DNA of 64,000 nt from Prosthecobacter gellanilyticus (lineage in GTDB: Bacteria; Verrucomicrobiota; Verrucomicrobiia; Verrucomicrobiales; Verrucomicrobiaceae). Numbering within the stretch: the first letter of the stretch is position 1; every line of letters starts with the position of its first letter. Where the stretch lies: NCBI RefSeq assembly GCF_007992435.1, contig NZ_BKAG01000014.1:90390-154389 (forward strand). The letters run 5' to 3'. The translations under genes were made by a program, and so were the position numbers. The notes under the pieces are model-generated. The model worked only from the letters and a program-made list of their open reading frames with translations, had not been told where the DNA came from and made no database searches. Positions 36,385-44,529 of the stretch are shown here, piece by piece.

Positions 36385-36939
36385 ATGGCCATCCAACTTA
36401 GCGCCAACTACAGCAAGAAGCTCGGTCTCCCTCAATACAGCAGCCACAGCTTCTCGGCTTCCATCCAAGTCGAACTCACGGACATCACCCAGGCAGAGGC
36501 AGAGATTCAAAAGCTCTACCAACTCCTGCAGATGTCCGTTGACCATGAGATCCAAAACTCCGGTTTCGTGCCGGAGGCTCATGGATCTAACGGTCATAAT
36601 CAGCAGCAGAACGTCCGCAACTATCAGCCTCACAGCAATAGCCAGCGCCGTCCTCAGCCAGGTAACAATGGTCAACGTCCTCAAGCCAGGCCGACTGGAG
36701 ATACCTGGAACTGCACGCCTGGTCAAAAGGGCTTCATCCAGCGTATCGTCCACGAGAACAACATGCAGATCCAGGATGCTGAGGGCCTGTCCCAGCAGCT
36801 CTATGGCATCGGCGTAAAGGACCTCGACAAGATGCAGGCTTCCCAGCTGATCGAGGAACTCCTCACCAAAGCAGGCAAGCCTCCGCGTCAGCATCAGTGG
36901 CAGCAACGTCAAAACCGCACCCAACAACAAGCAGCATGA
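36385..36939 (+). CDS. Protein with disordered linker and C-terminal helical AS-L-I-E-L domain, recombination-module type
   Basis: 184 residues. N-terminal about 55 residues: small alpha/beta part (LSANYSKKLGLPQYSSHSFSASIQVEL, then a helix). Residues about 65-110 are Gln/Asn/Pro/Arg-rich and disordered. The C-terminal about 55 residues (CTPGQKGFIQRIVHENNMQIQDAEGLSQQLYGIGVKDLDKMQASQLIEELL) match the short helical domain often appended to phage recombination and nuclease proteins. Its stop overlaps the start of the Cas4/AddB-like nuclease (ATGA at 36936), so the two are coupled and may work on the same DNA ends. No named family. Confidence 0.55.
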   Translation: MAIQLSANYSKKLGLPQYSSHSFSASIQVELTDITQAEAEIQKLYQLLQMSVDHEIQNSGFVPEAHGSNGHNQQQNVRNYQPHSNSQRRPQPGNNGQRPQARPTGDTWNCTPGQKGFIQRIVHENNMQIQDAEGLSQQLYGIGVKDLDKMQASQLIEELLTKAGKPPRQHQWQQRQNRTQQQAA

Positions 36940-37754
36940 ACACGATCGCTGTGGCTCCAAAACCTATTGAGCTCAGCGAGAAGGACATCATCACCGGCTT
37001 GCAGAACACAGTCTCGGCTTCACGGCTGTCCCTGTTTCTGCAATGCCGGCTGAAGTTCTACTTCCGCTATGTGCTCAAGCTCAAGAAACCCAAGACAGCT
37101 TCCCTTCACCTCGGCAATTCGGTTCACGCCGCATTGAAGGCTTGGAGCAAGGCAAGATGGCTTGGGAAACCGCTCTCGCTCAAAGAACTCCATGATGAGT
37201 ATTCTAAAGCCTGGGCGGACACCTCTGAAGGACTCGTCAAATGGGAAGCTGGCGAGGAAGAAGAGGAAAAGACTACAGGCTGGCGGCTCTGTGACACTTA
37301 CATCCGTCAGAGTGGCCCATTCGCCACGATCAAGCCTGACGCCGTGGAAGTGTCCGTTGAAGCCGATCTGTCAGAGCACGGTCTTCCCAGACTCATCGGT
37401 ATTCTCGACCTCGTTCAAGAGGGCAGGATCATCGACTTCAAAACCAGCTCCTCAACGCCGAACGCAACCACCGTCGAACACCTGCACGAACTCCAAGTAA
37501 GCAGCTACGCCGTCCTTTACCGTCACAACACTGGCAAGAAGGAAACCGGCATCGAGCTGCATCACCTGGTCAAGAACAAGAGCCCAAAGCTCTGCATCAC
37601 CAGCATGCCTCCCATGACTGAACACCAACAACACCGGCTGTTTCATCTCATGGACACCTACTACGAGGAGCTGGGACATGCCGAATTCTACCCATCGCCC
37701 AGCTTCGGATGCATGGGCTGTGAGTTCTTCGCTGAATGCAGACGGTGGCAATAA
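36936..37754 (+). CDS. Cas4/RecB-like PD-(D/E)XK nuclease with probable Fe-S cluster
   Basis: 272 residues from the ATG at 36936, coupled to the previous gene. Cas4/AddB-type nuclease features: an N-terminal Cys in LSLFLQCRLKFYFRYV; HLGNSVHAALKAW (RecB-family His motif); GILDLVQEG with catalytic Asp; IIDFKTSS with Asp and Lys; and the helix ELQVSSYAVLY (QxxxY motif). The C-terminal GCMGCEFFAECRRW adds three cysteines, giving the four that hold a [4Fe-4S] cluster in Cas4 and AddB. Expected to be a DNA exonuclease. No CRISPR array or cas genes are present, so it belongs to the element's own recombination or replication set. Confidence 0.82.
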   Translation: MNTIAVAPKPIELSEKDIITGLQNTVSASRLSLFLQCRLKFYFRYVLKLKKPKTASLHLGNSVHAALKAWSKARWLGKPLSLKELHDEYSKAWADTSEGLVKWEAGEEEEEKTTGWRLCDTYIRQSGPFATIKPDAVEVSVEADLSEHGLPRLIGILDLVQEGRIIDFKTSSSTPNATTVEHLHELQVSSYAVLYRHNTGKKETGIELHHLVKNKSPKLCITSMPPMTEHQQHRLFHLMDTYYEELGHAEFYPSPSFGCMGCEFFAECRRWQ

Positions 37755-37776
37755 ACCCTCAACCCCATCCACTCCT

Positions 37777-38142
37777 ATGAAACATCTCATCCTCATCATC
37801 TGCCTGCTTTGCTGGACACACTCAGCAAACGCATTCTGGCCCTTCACCAAAGGCCCGGATCCATTGGTTCAAGCCAACGAGAAGATCACGGCCTTGGAAC
37901 ACATCATCGCGGCACAAGCCCTCACCCTGAACCGCTGGCAAATCGCCGCCGGTTCCCTGGCTGTCGGCTGTCTCCTCGCCCTCATCATCGGTGCCGCTCT
38001 TGGCTCCATCACCCGCAAACATCACCATGAATCATCACGACGACTGGGACGAACCAGCCCACCCACACGACTCAACGGCCGCAAACCCAACGTCATTGGC
38101 GAAGCGGATGAAGAAAACGTTCATTCAACACTGGCAGCCTAA
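37777..38142 (+). CDS. Small exported/membrane protein, 121 residues
   Basis: ATG 37777 follows the nuclease stop by 22 bases and opens a signal peptide (LILIICLLCWTHSANAFWPF). A second hydrophobic segment at about 52-75 (IAAGSLAVGCLLALIIGAALGS) follows a short helix. The C-terminal about 40 residues are basic and polar. Its last 116 bases overlap the next gene in another frame, a dense overlap typical of phage genomes. Lysis- or entry-related roles are possible but unsupported. Confidence 0.5.
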   Translation: MKHLILIICLLCWTHSANAFWPFTKGPDPLVQANEKITALEHIIAAQALTLNRWQIAAGSLAVGCLLALIIGAALGSITRKHHHESSRRLGRTSPPTRLNGRKPNVIGEADEENVHSTLAA

Positions 38143-38524
38143 ACCGTTGCCCGTGCCTGCGGTGGACATTGACCTTCCACATCTCACAGCAGTCGAAAGG
38201 TCTGCTGAAGTGTGCAGGTTCATCCTCAGCAAGATCGAGTTCGCTTTGTCTCCCTTGGGAAACCTGAGGGAGTTCTTCAAGCTCAACATCCGGCTTGCTG
38301 TGGCCATCGCTATTCCCGTGCTCATGGTGGCTCCGCTTGTCACCATGGCCATCACGCAGTTTAAGGCCTGGATCACTATACTCACAGAGACGTTCAGCAG
38401 CTTCGTGCTGTTCCCGCTCTCCGTGGTGCTGAGCATCCTTCTGGTCAGCGGCATGGTTTACATCGGTCGCAGCATCCTGGAGATGCGCATGAGGGCACAA
38501 CGACGTGACCCATACGGTTACTGA
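38027..38524 (+). CDS. Membrane protein with two transmembrane helices, 165 residues
   Basis: ATG 38027 (MNHHDDWDEPAHPHDS). The first 85 residues are soluble and charged. Two membrane segments follow: about 92-118 (IRLAVAIAIPVLMVAPLVTMAI) and about 130-152 (FSSFVLFPLSVVLSILLVSGMVYIG), then a basic end (LEMRMRAQRRDPYGY) that would lie in the cytoplasm. It overlaps the upstream membrane gene by 116 bases and is closed by a terminator. The overlap suggests a joint function. No family recognised. Confidence 0.55.
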   Translation: MNHHDDWDEPAHPHDSTAANPTSLAKRMKKTFIQHWQPKPLPVPAVDIDLPHLTAVERSAEVCRFILSKIEFALSPLGNLREFFKLNIRLAVAIAIPVLMVAPLVTMAITQFKAWITILTETFSSFVLFPLSVVLSILLVSGMVYIGRSILEMRMRAQRRDPYGY

Positions 38525-38544
38525 TTCCCAAACAACAAAACCCG

Positions 38545-38581
38545 AGAGCCGGATCATCCCAAGTGGTGGTCCGGCTCTTTT
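38545..38581 (+). terminator. Intrinsic terminator after the membrane gene pair
   Basis: AGAGCCGGA (38545-38553) pairs with TCCGGCTCT (38570-38578), with further pairing inside, followed by TTTTC. Lies 21 bases past the stop at 38524, just before the ligase gene. Confidence 0.85.
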
Positions 38582-38595
38582 CATTTACACGACAC

Positions 38596-39657
38596 ATGCA
38601 AGAGACCATCACCCTTTATTTCCGCGAGGGTCCATCTGACAAGGTCTATCAAGCCAGCATCCAACCCAAGGATCAAGGCTTCATGGTTCACTTTGCCTAT
38701 GGACGCCGCGGATCTACCCTGAACACCGGCATCAAGACACAGGCTCCCGTCGAATATCAGATCGCCAAGGAGATCTACGACAAGCTCATCAACGAGAAAA
38801 TGGCCAAGGGCTATCGCCCTGGCGCTGACGCTGGAAACATCCTGGCTCCCAGTGCACCCAAGAAGCACACAGGAATTCAGTGCCAGTTGCTCAATGCCAT
38901 CTCTGACGTCCTGCTTGAGCAGTTCCTGTCTCATCCAGATTACTGGATGCAGGAGAAGCTCGATGGTCGCAGGCTCCTCATCAGGAAGCAGGGCGACATT
39001 ATCACGGGCATCAACCGCCTGGGCTTCCCTGCCGCTGTCCCTGAAGCCATTGTTCGAAGCGCATTAAACTATCCTCGTGACTTCATCATGGACGGTGAAG
39101 CTATGGGCGACCAATTCCATGTCTTCGACCTCCTCGCCATCGGTCCTGAAGACATGCGACAGCTCCATTATTCAGTGCGCTATCTGAGGCTCAGAGACAC
39201 ATTGGATGCCTTCGATCATCCTCACGTCCATCTGGTGCAGTCATACTCAGCATCAGATTGTGCCGCCTTGTTCATCCAGCTCAAATCTGAAGGTAAAGAA
39301 GGAGTCGTCTTCAAACACCAAGAAGCGCCTTACATTCCGGGCAGACCTAACGTCGGAGGCACTCAGCTCAAATACAAGTTCTACGAGACAGCCTCCTTCA
39401 TCGTGGCCGGTCTCAATGACAAGCGCAGTGTCTCCCTGATGCTGCTGGAGCACAATGAGAGTTGTCCCGCAGGCAATGTGACCATCCCGCCCAATCACGA
39501 CATCCCCAATCCCGGTGATGTCGTTGAGTGCCGGTATCTCTACGCCTTCAGGGAATCAGGCTCAATCTATCAGCCTGTCTTCCTCGGCCTGCGTGACGAC
39601 ATCCAGCGCAACGAGTGCAGCACCGCCCAACTCAAATACGAGCCTGACCCTGTGTAA
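38596..39657 (+). CDS. WGR domain fused to ATP-dependent DNA ligase
   Basis: 353 residues from ATG 38596. Residues 1-75 form a WGR domain (TLYFREGPSDKVYQASIQ, FMVHFAYGRRGS), a DNA-end-binding fold known from PARP proteins. Ligase motifs follow: motif I EKLDGRR with the adenylated Lys121, motif III MDGEAMGD and HVFDLLA (about 165-180), motif IV EGVVFK (about 236), motif V LKYKF (about 258), then an OB-fold part ending in VFLGLRDDI, which resembles motif VI. It would seal nicks using ATP, whereas the host replicative ligase normally uses NAD+. The WGR fusion probably targets it to breaks. Lies between two terminators, next to the clamp gene. Confidence 0.85.
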   Translation: MQETITLYFREGPSDKVYQASIQPKDQGFMVHFAYGRRGSTLNTGIKTQAPVEYQIAKEIYDKLINEKMAKGYRPGADAGNILAPSAPKKHTGIQCQLLNAISDVLLEQFLSHPDYWMQEKLDGRRLLIRKQGDIITGINRLGFPAAVPEAIVRSALNYPRDFIMDGEAMGDQFHVFDLLAIGPEDMRQLHYSVRYLRLRDTLDAFDHPHVHLVQSYSASDCAALFIQLKSEGKEGVVFKHQEAPYIPGRPNVGGTQLKYKFYETASFIVAGLNDKRSVSLMLLEHNESCPAGNVTIPPNHDIPNPGDVVECRYLYAFRESGSIYQPVFLGLRDDIQRNECSTAQLKYEPDPV

Positions 39658-39682
39658 CGATCTACACAAGCCACTTCTGCTA

Positions 39683-39719
39683 AAAAGCCTCTGCATCCAC
39701 CAACGGATCAGAGGCTTTT
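39683..39719. terminator. Bidirectional-type terminator between ligase and clamp genes
   Basis: AAAAGCCTCTG (39683-39693) and CAGAGGCTTTT (39709-39719) are perfect 11-base inverse arms that supply T-runs in both directions. Only 21 bases lie between it and the clamp ATG. Confidence 0.85.
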
Positions 39720-39740
39720 GGCATTTACCCCAAACCCGCT

Positions 39741-41174
39741 ATGAACCCCATCCCACTACCCATCGCGGAACTCAAGTCCGCCCTCCAGGGAATAGGCAAG
39801 GTGATCAATTCAAGATCCCCTCTGCCCATCCTCCACCATATCAAAGTCGAACGCACCACAGACGGCTGGATTGCCCTAACCGGGACCGATCTTGACTGCT
39901 TTGTGACCATGCGTCTCGAGCATCCTGCCCAAGGCCCTCCGTGCGCTGTCCTGGTTCCCTACGACCAGCTTCAGCAGCTCACGAAGAACTGTGGCAAAGA
40001 TGAACGACTCCTCATCGACATCACAGATCAAGGTCCGGTCATCAAGTTCGCCCTGGCCAACAACCTCGGTGAAACAAAGGTCCAACTGCTCCCTGTCGAT
40101 GACTTCCCGCAGACTCCTCGTCTCAAGTCGGATCCCATCACACTGTCTCCAGTGCTTCGGAAGAGCCTTCATGAAGCGATGGACTGTGCGAGTTCGGATC
40201 CAACTCGACACGTCATCAACGGCACCTTCATCGATGCCAGCAATGCCAAGGCCAACTACATCGTGGGAACCGACGGCAAGCACCTCTACAGTGCAAATTC
40301 GTTCACGCTGCCTGTGAAGAACTCCATTATCATCCCGAATCACAAGTTCCTCGGGTGGAGGGAGTTTAATTCAGATGGTGAGTGGCAGATGAAGGCCGAT
40401 GACATTGCTCTGCAGATTGCCAGCCGACGTTGGAGGTTCATCAGCAGACAGATCCAGGGTAACTATCCCAACTGGCGTGCTGTCATTCCACCCACCGAAG
40501 GCGACAAGACTCACATCACGTTTGAACCAACCAAACTCGAAGCGCTGATCAAACTCATCCCACGTATCCCCTGCCACAATCCCGACAAAGACCAAACCAT
40601 CGGTCTTGAATGGAAGCAGGGACAGTTCGTGCTGCTGGGTAAAGACCATGACAATGACTCCTGGACGAAGGTGCCCATTGCTGACGTCAAAGGAGAAGGC
40701 CCAGACATCACCATCTTCCTCAGCCGGCGCTTTCTGATCAAAGCGCTGAGCTATGGACTGAACACTGTCAGTCTCTCTGACTATATCGCTCCGCTCCGAT
40801 TCCACACCCAGGGTCGTCAGATGATCGTCATGCCACTGCGTCCGGAAGGCAATGACACATCCCAGCCTGCCCCACCACCACCGATCAACAGGCTGCCTCC
40901 AGCGCAGTCTGTTCGTCCACAACCTCAACCCACACCCAAACCCATGATCCAGAACCCCACCTCTGACGGACCTGCATCCAACGGTCCCAAGTCCACCCTC
41001 GAAGAATGCATCGACCTGAGCCTGGCCATCCGCAACAAGTTCAACGAAGGCTTCAACATGCTGCGTGACCTTGGCCTGAAACTGAAGCTCGCTAATCGTG
41101 AGCAGAAGACAGCCGCCAGGGAAATGCAGTCCATCCGAGCCACACTTCGCTCTGTCCAAGGACTGAAGCTTTAA
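39741..41174 (+). CDS. dnaN: Element-encoded DNA polymerase sliding clamp (beta subunit) with C-terminal extension
   Basis: 477 residues, against about 370 for a normal beta clamp. The first about 365 residues show the three repeated clamp domains: LKSALQGIGKVINSRSPLPILHHIKVE; TDLDCFVTMRLEH; LPVDDFPQTPRL; LHEAMDCASSDPTRHVINGTFIDA; IVGTDGKHLY; SRQIQGNYPNWRAVIP; ending FHTQGRQMIVMPLRP. A Pro-rich linker (about 375-415) then leads to a helical tail of about 60 residues (LEECIDLSLAIRNKFNEGFNMLRDLGLKL), absent from host clamps and possibly a docking or dimer segment. A second, mobile clamp could recruit the neighbouring ligase or the DinB polymerase at 58340. Confidence 0.85.
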   Translation: MNPIPLPIAELKSALQGIGKVINSRSPLPILHHIKVERTTDGWIALTGTDLDCFVTMRLEHPAQGPPCAVLVPYDQLQQLTKNCGKDERLLIDITDQGPVIKFALANNLGETKVQLLPVDDFPQTPRLKSDPITLSPVLRKSLHEAMDCASSDPTRHVINGTFIDASNAKANYIVGTDGKHLYSANSFTLPVKNSIIIPNHKFLGWREFNSDGEWQMKADDIALQIASRRWRFISRQIQGNYPNWRAVIPPTEGDKTHITFEPTKLEALIKLIPRIPCHNPDKDQTIGLEWKQGQFVLLGKDHDNDSWTKVPIADVKGEGPDITIFLSRRFLIKALSYGLNTVSLSDYIAPLRFHTQGRQMIVMPLRPEGNDTSQPAPPPPINRLPPAQSVRPQPQPTPKPMIQNPTSDGPASNGPKSTLEECIDLSLAIRNKFNEGFNMLRDLGLKLKLANREQKTAAREMQSIRATLRSVQGLKL

Positions 41175-41194
41175 ACCGCAACACCCCAGCCCCA

Positions 41195-41239
41195 AAGAGC
41201 CAGACGTGCCTTCACCGGTGTGTCTGGCTCTTGTCGTTT
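41195..41239 (+). terminator. Intrinsic terminator after the clamp gene
   Basis: AAGAGCCAGAC (41195-41205) pairs with GTCTGGCTCTT (41222-41232), followed by GTCGTTTT. The next ATG (41241) begins right at its end. Confidence 0.85.
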
Positions 41240-41240
41240 T

Positions 41241-41441
41241 ATGAAGCGGATCTCATCCATCGTCTTCGACCGACATGAGCGGCTGAAACGAGCAACCGTC
41301 ATCACACCGCTAGGCACAGTCAGAGTCGAGTGGAAGGACATCGCCGGAGATCCTTACTGGATCAGTTCAGGCGATACCGCTGCCCGACAACTCGCAGTGC
41401 CAGTCATTCAAAGAATCGAGCGCATGGTTCAAACAACCTGA
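41241..41441 (+). CDS. Small unrecognised protein, 66 residues
   Basis: Start taken at ATG 41241 (MKRISSIVFDRHERLKRATVI) since the longer frame runs through the terminator stem. A compact beta-rich peptide (LKRATVITPLGTVRVEWKDIAGDPYWISS) with a short C-terminal helix (RQLAVPVIQRIERMVQ). It precedes the DUF932-like gene by 32 bases. No family recognised. Confidence 0.45.
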   Translation: MKRISSIVFDRHERLKRATVITPLGTVRVEWKDIAGDPYWISSGDTAARQLAVPVIQRIERMVQTT

Positions 41442-41473
41442 CGCTCCAAACCCTACCTATCTCAGAAAACATT

Positions 41474-42253
41474 ATGATCGCTGATACATCCTCCCCCGCC
41501 CCCGTTCTTGTTCAACGCCGTACCCCGAACCTCATCCTTCACTGCGGAGCTACCCATGTGGACCTCAAAGACATCCGCAAGGTTCCCACACCCAAACCCA
41601 CTGAGACTTGGTGCCCTATCCCGCATCACGACCTCATCTCCACCGTTCAACAAACCCTCAAAACCACACGTCTTCGCATCGGCACCCAAGCCCACAGCCT
41701 CACGCACGATGGTATGAGGTATTTTGGCCTGATGGAAGTTCACGCCCAGAAAGCCAGTGACGACTATTGCTGGGTCCTCGGTCTGCGTAACAGCCATGAC
41801 AAACAGTTCCCCGCAGGTATCGTTGCCGGTGCCAGTGTGTTCGTTTGCGATAATCTCTCCTTCAGTGGCGAGATCAAGTTCGCACGCAAACACACCAGGT
41901 TCATCGTTCGTGACCTGCCCCAACTCGTCAGTCGTTCCGTGGGTCTCCTCCTGGCAAAATGGCATGATCAGGACAAGCGGATCTCGGCCTACAAAGAAGC
42001 CGAGATCACTGACACTGACGCCCATGACCTGATCATTCGTGCTACCGACGTCAACGTGTGCTCTAACCGTCTGATCCCTGAAGTTCTCCATGAGTGGCGT
42101 GAGCCCAGACATGACGCATTTGAGGGAAGGAACGTCTGGAGTCTGTTTAACGCGTTCACAGAGAGTCTCAAGACCGGCAACCTCGCTGAGCTACCCAAGC
42201 GCACAGAAGCCCTTCACGGCCTTCTGGACACTCACGTTGGATTGTCAGCGTGA
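41474..42253 (+). CDS. DUF932-like plasmid/phage protein
   Basis: 259 residues from ATG 41474 (MIADTSSPAPVLVQRRTPN). The core matches the DUF932 pattern as I know it: IPHHDLISTVQQTL, DGMRYFGLMEVH, WVLGLRNSHDKQFPAGIVAGASVFVCDNLSFSGEIKFARKHT, LPQLVSRSVGLLL. DUF932 proteins are widespread on plasmids and phages; their role is unclear, with links to recombination or replication. The last gene of the module, closed by a terminator. Confidence 0.7.
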   Translation: MIADTSSPAPVLVQRRTPNLILHCGATHVDLKDIRKVPTPKPTETWCPIPHHDLISTVQQTLKTTRLRIGTQAHSLTHDGMRYFGLMEVHAQKASDDYCWVLGLRNSHDKQFPAGIVAGASVFVCDNLSFSGEIKFARKHTRFIVRDLPQLVSRSVGLLLAKWHDQDKRISAYKEAEITDTDAHDLIIRATDVNVCSNRLIPEVLHEWREPRHDAFEGRNVWSLFNAFTESLKTGNLAELPKRTEALHGLLDTHVGLSA

Positions 42254-42291
42254 AAAGCGAAGCTCTTCTTCTTTGAAGGGGAGCTTTTCTT
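42252..42291 (+). terminator. Terminator at the end of the DNA-metabolism module
   Basis: GAAAAGC (42252-42258) can pair with GCTTTTC (42283-42289), followed by TTT; an alternative inner stem is AAGCTC/GAGCTT. It overlaps the stop codon of the DUF932-like gene and separates the module from the convergent qat operon. Confidence 0.6.
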
Positions 42292-42412
42292 TAGCTGGGC
42301 GCAGAGGCGACCGAAGCGAAGCTAGCCACCAATTTTGTGTCATCTTCTCAAGGCCTCCCCCTTGACAGGGCATTTGTCCGAGGAAAGGGATAGGAACATA
42401 TAGTCTCGACTG

Positions 42413-43165
42413 TCAGATTAGACCATCTTCCAACCTGAACAAGTTTTCAGCAATCTGGATGCGGAGTGTGTTTTCGGGAACTGTCCGCAGCCGAGCCAGG
42501 CTTCTCAGGGCAGGTTGCACATCTCCAGGCTCCGTTGGTTTCCCGTCCATGCCTTGAGTAAACGGGCCATCCGTTTCAGTAAGAATGCGATCAGTTGGTA
42601 GGCCCGCCGCAAGCCGAGCTCCATTTGGCGAATCCAACATGGAGCTGTTTACAGAAAAGTAACATCCGGCTTTAACCGCCCGCTCGGCTTCAGCCTTGGA
42701 ACCGCTAAACCAGTGCATCACAAACCTGAGGTCCGCGTGAGAATAGTACTGCTCAATGGTGTCGAGTATCTGCCGTGAGGTTCTAACACTATGAAGTGAC
42801 ACAACTTTGGGACCGCTCCTTGCGGCCGCTTTAAGCACACGTTGAAAGACTCTCTTCTGGGCCTCCAGCGTCCGGAAGTGGCGCGGTCCTGCGTCGAGGC
42901 CCACTTCGCCAATAAAGTGCGTGTGGTCTACCAGCTTCTCGAACAACTCTATATCCGCTTCTCTTTCGGCCGCAAGCTGCGGATGGATTCCTAGACCGAT
43001 GCGGATACCAGAGCAGCCCTTTACGACATCGCAGTTTCTCTGCCAAGCAACTGGTGTCGTTGTAACCGCGAAAACCTCAATATTCTGAGCGGCGCAACGC
43101 TGTGCAACCCGCTCATGATCTTTGTAGAGATCGAGATGCACATGATAGTCCACAAGCGGACTCAT
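42413..43165 (-). CDS. qatD: TatD-like metal-dependent nuclease QatD
   Basis: 250 residues, TIM-barrel TatD family. Metal ligands and motifs: DYHVHLDLY (His8, His10), FIGEVGLDAGP (Glu about 92), KVVSLHSVR (His about 127), FVMHWFSGS (His about 152) and ILTETDGPF (Asp about 201). TatD enzymes cut DNA with Mg2+ or Zn2+. As the last gene of a qatABCD operon it is the probable nuclease effector. Its ATG overlaps the qatC stop (ATGA, 43162-43165). In the described Qat system all four genes contribute to phage defence; which step QatD performs is not known to me. Confidence 0.88.
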   Translation of the reverse strand: MSPLVDYHVHLDLYKDHERVAQRCAAQNIEVFAVTTTPVAWQRNCDVVKGCSGIRIGLGIHPQLAAEREADIELFEKLVDHTHFIGEVGLDAGPRHFRTLEAQKRVFQRVLKAAARSGPKVVSLHSVRTSRQILDTIEQYYSHADLRFVMHWFSGSKAEAERAVKAGCYFSVNSSMLDSPNGARLAAGLPTDRILTETDGPFTQGMDGKPTEPGDVQPALRSLARLRTVPENTLRIQIAENLFRLEDGLI

Positions 43166-44529
43166 GAGGGCCGCGTCTTTGCTGTTTTCAAGAGCACTGC
43201 GACCTCCGCCATGCCACGCTCGAATACGCTCACCAGCTCTTTGAACTCATTTTCAACATCGCTTAGTGGACCAGGAATTCGTACCGCTACAGTCGAATAT
43301 TTGGGGGAAGCTTTCAATTTGGCGAAAGCGAGCTGAAAAGACCGAACATGCTCACCTACTGCCTGGGTCGAATTGAGCACGCCGGATAACTTTCTTGCAT
43401 ACTTTGTATCGTCCCGCTCGAATGCGGCCTTTACCGCAGCCCGACGAATGAGGCAGGGCACACAGTGCCCGCAGTGCATCCTTGACTCCCCAATCTGCCT
43501 GTACTTGCTCGGAGAAGAACATGACATCGTGTCCTTAACCGTTTCTCGGATAAATTCTTTGTCTTGGGACTGCTGAATCATCTCGCCTTTTGTTTGGTGA
43601 CGGTACGGATTCTCAAGCTTGGCCTTAATACCAAGAACTTGAAGCAAATCGTTGAACCGCGCCATGTAAAATGGATGTGTCGTTCGAGTGCTTAGCGCAC
43701 CTACCCGTAGCCAATCAAGAGGCACGTTTAGGGCAATAAGTCCATTCTCCGGCACAAAAATCTTTGTGGGGTTCCCGAAGGAACTCGCAGCCAAGGCGGC
43801 CAAACTAAAGAACAGGAATGATCTGGACCGCTCTGTATTCTCAGACGGATACTTCCCACTCTTTCCAAACACCTTCAGAAGTGAAGAGTCAAAGCCGATG
43901 TTTGCGCGGAAGAATTCCATTGAATCCTCCCCATACTTTCCCTGGAGGTGCTCGATACACTGAACCTGCTCCTTACTCGTGTGTGGAAGGTAGTGACTCA
44001 CAAAGAGCGGTTGCATACCCTTTTTCACGAGATCAATCGCGCCGATATAGCTATCCAGTCCACCTGAAAACAAGCTCACACATTGGAAAACGCGAAGCTC
44101 ACCCTGCACCGGCTTTAGAACCGGTTCCAGTTCCTTCGTGCGGCGGCGAAATGTAAAGTGCCAGATGTCGCCAGTGAGAAAGCGCAGGGCTCCCGCGAGC
44201 AGTTCTCTCGCACTTTCCCAGGCTGCAAGATTCGCAATCGGTAGATTTATTTCAATCTCGCGGGTCCATCCGTCTTGAGCTTCCGTCTTTCTAGGGATGC
44301 GAGAATCTGCCGCAAAGATCATCGATGCGAGCAGCAGCAGGTCCAGGGCGTTCACCTCAGGCCGCAGGCCGAGCCTTCCAAGTCTGTCCAATGCATGTCC
44401 CAATCCGTAGTCCAACTCACCGAGGAGGTCGAGGAAGTTCACTTCTGACACAACGGCATCTCGCCAGACAGGCTTCACCGCTGATCCATCCCTTGTTCCG
44501 AGTCGGCAGATGAGTGTGTGTCGGTTCAT
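43162..44529 (-). CDS. qatC: QueC-like PP-loop ATP-pyrophosphatase QatC
   Basis: 455 residues, about twice QueC. The PP-loop SGGLDS is at residues 155-160, after an N-terminal half of about 150 residues not found in QueC. A Cys-rich zinc site near 335-365 (MSCSSPSKYR, CGHCVPCLIRR) matches the QueC zinc ligands. QueC makes preQ0 from CDG using ATP and ammonia. QueC-like proteins in defence operons are thought to modify a protein, nucleic acid or small molecule by similar chemistry. Coupled to qatB and qatD by ATGA overlaps. Confidence 0.88.
   Translation of the reverse strand: MNRHTLICRLGTRDGSAVKPVWRDAVVSEVNFLDLLGELDYGLGHALDRLGRLGLRPEVNALDLLLLASMIFAADSRIPRKTEAQDGWTREIEINLPIANLAAWESARELLAGALRFLTGDIWHFTFRRRTKELEPVLKPVQGELRVFQCVSLFSGGLDSYIGAIDLVKKGMQPLFVSHYLPHTSKEQVQCIEHLQGKYGEDSMEFFRANIGFDSSLLKVFGKSGKYPSENTERSRSFLFFSLAALAASSFGNPTKIFVPENGLIALNVPLDWLRVGALSTRTTHPFYMARFNDLLQVLGIKAKLENPYRHQTKGEMIQQSQDKEFIRETVKDTMSCSSPSKYRQIGESRMHCGHCVPCLIRRAAVKAAFERDDTKYARKLSGVLNSTQAVGEHVRSFQLAFAKLKASPKYSTVAVRIPGPLSDVENEFKELVSVFERGMAEVAVLLKTAKTRPS

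Noticed and set aside
36936..37754. Cas4-like nuclease taken as sign of a CRISPR-Cas locus
   Set aside because: No cas1, cas2 or repeat-spacer array was seen; the nuclease sits with clamp and ligase genes.
43162..44529. Queuosine or preQ0 biosynthesis gene
   Set aside because: No queD, queE or queF next to it, the protein is twice QueC length, and the operon matches Qat.
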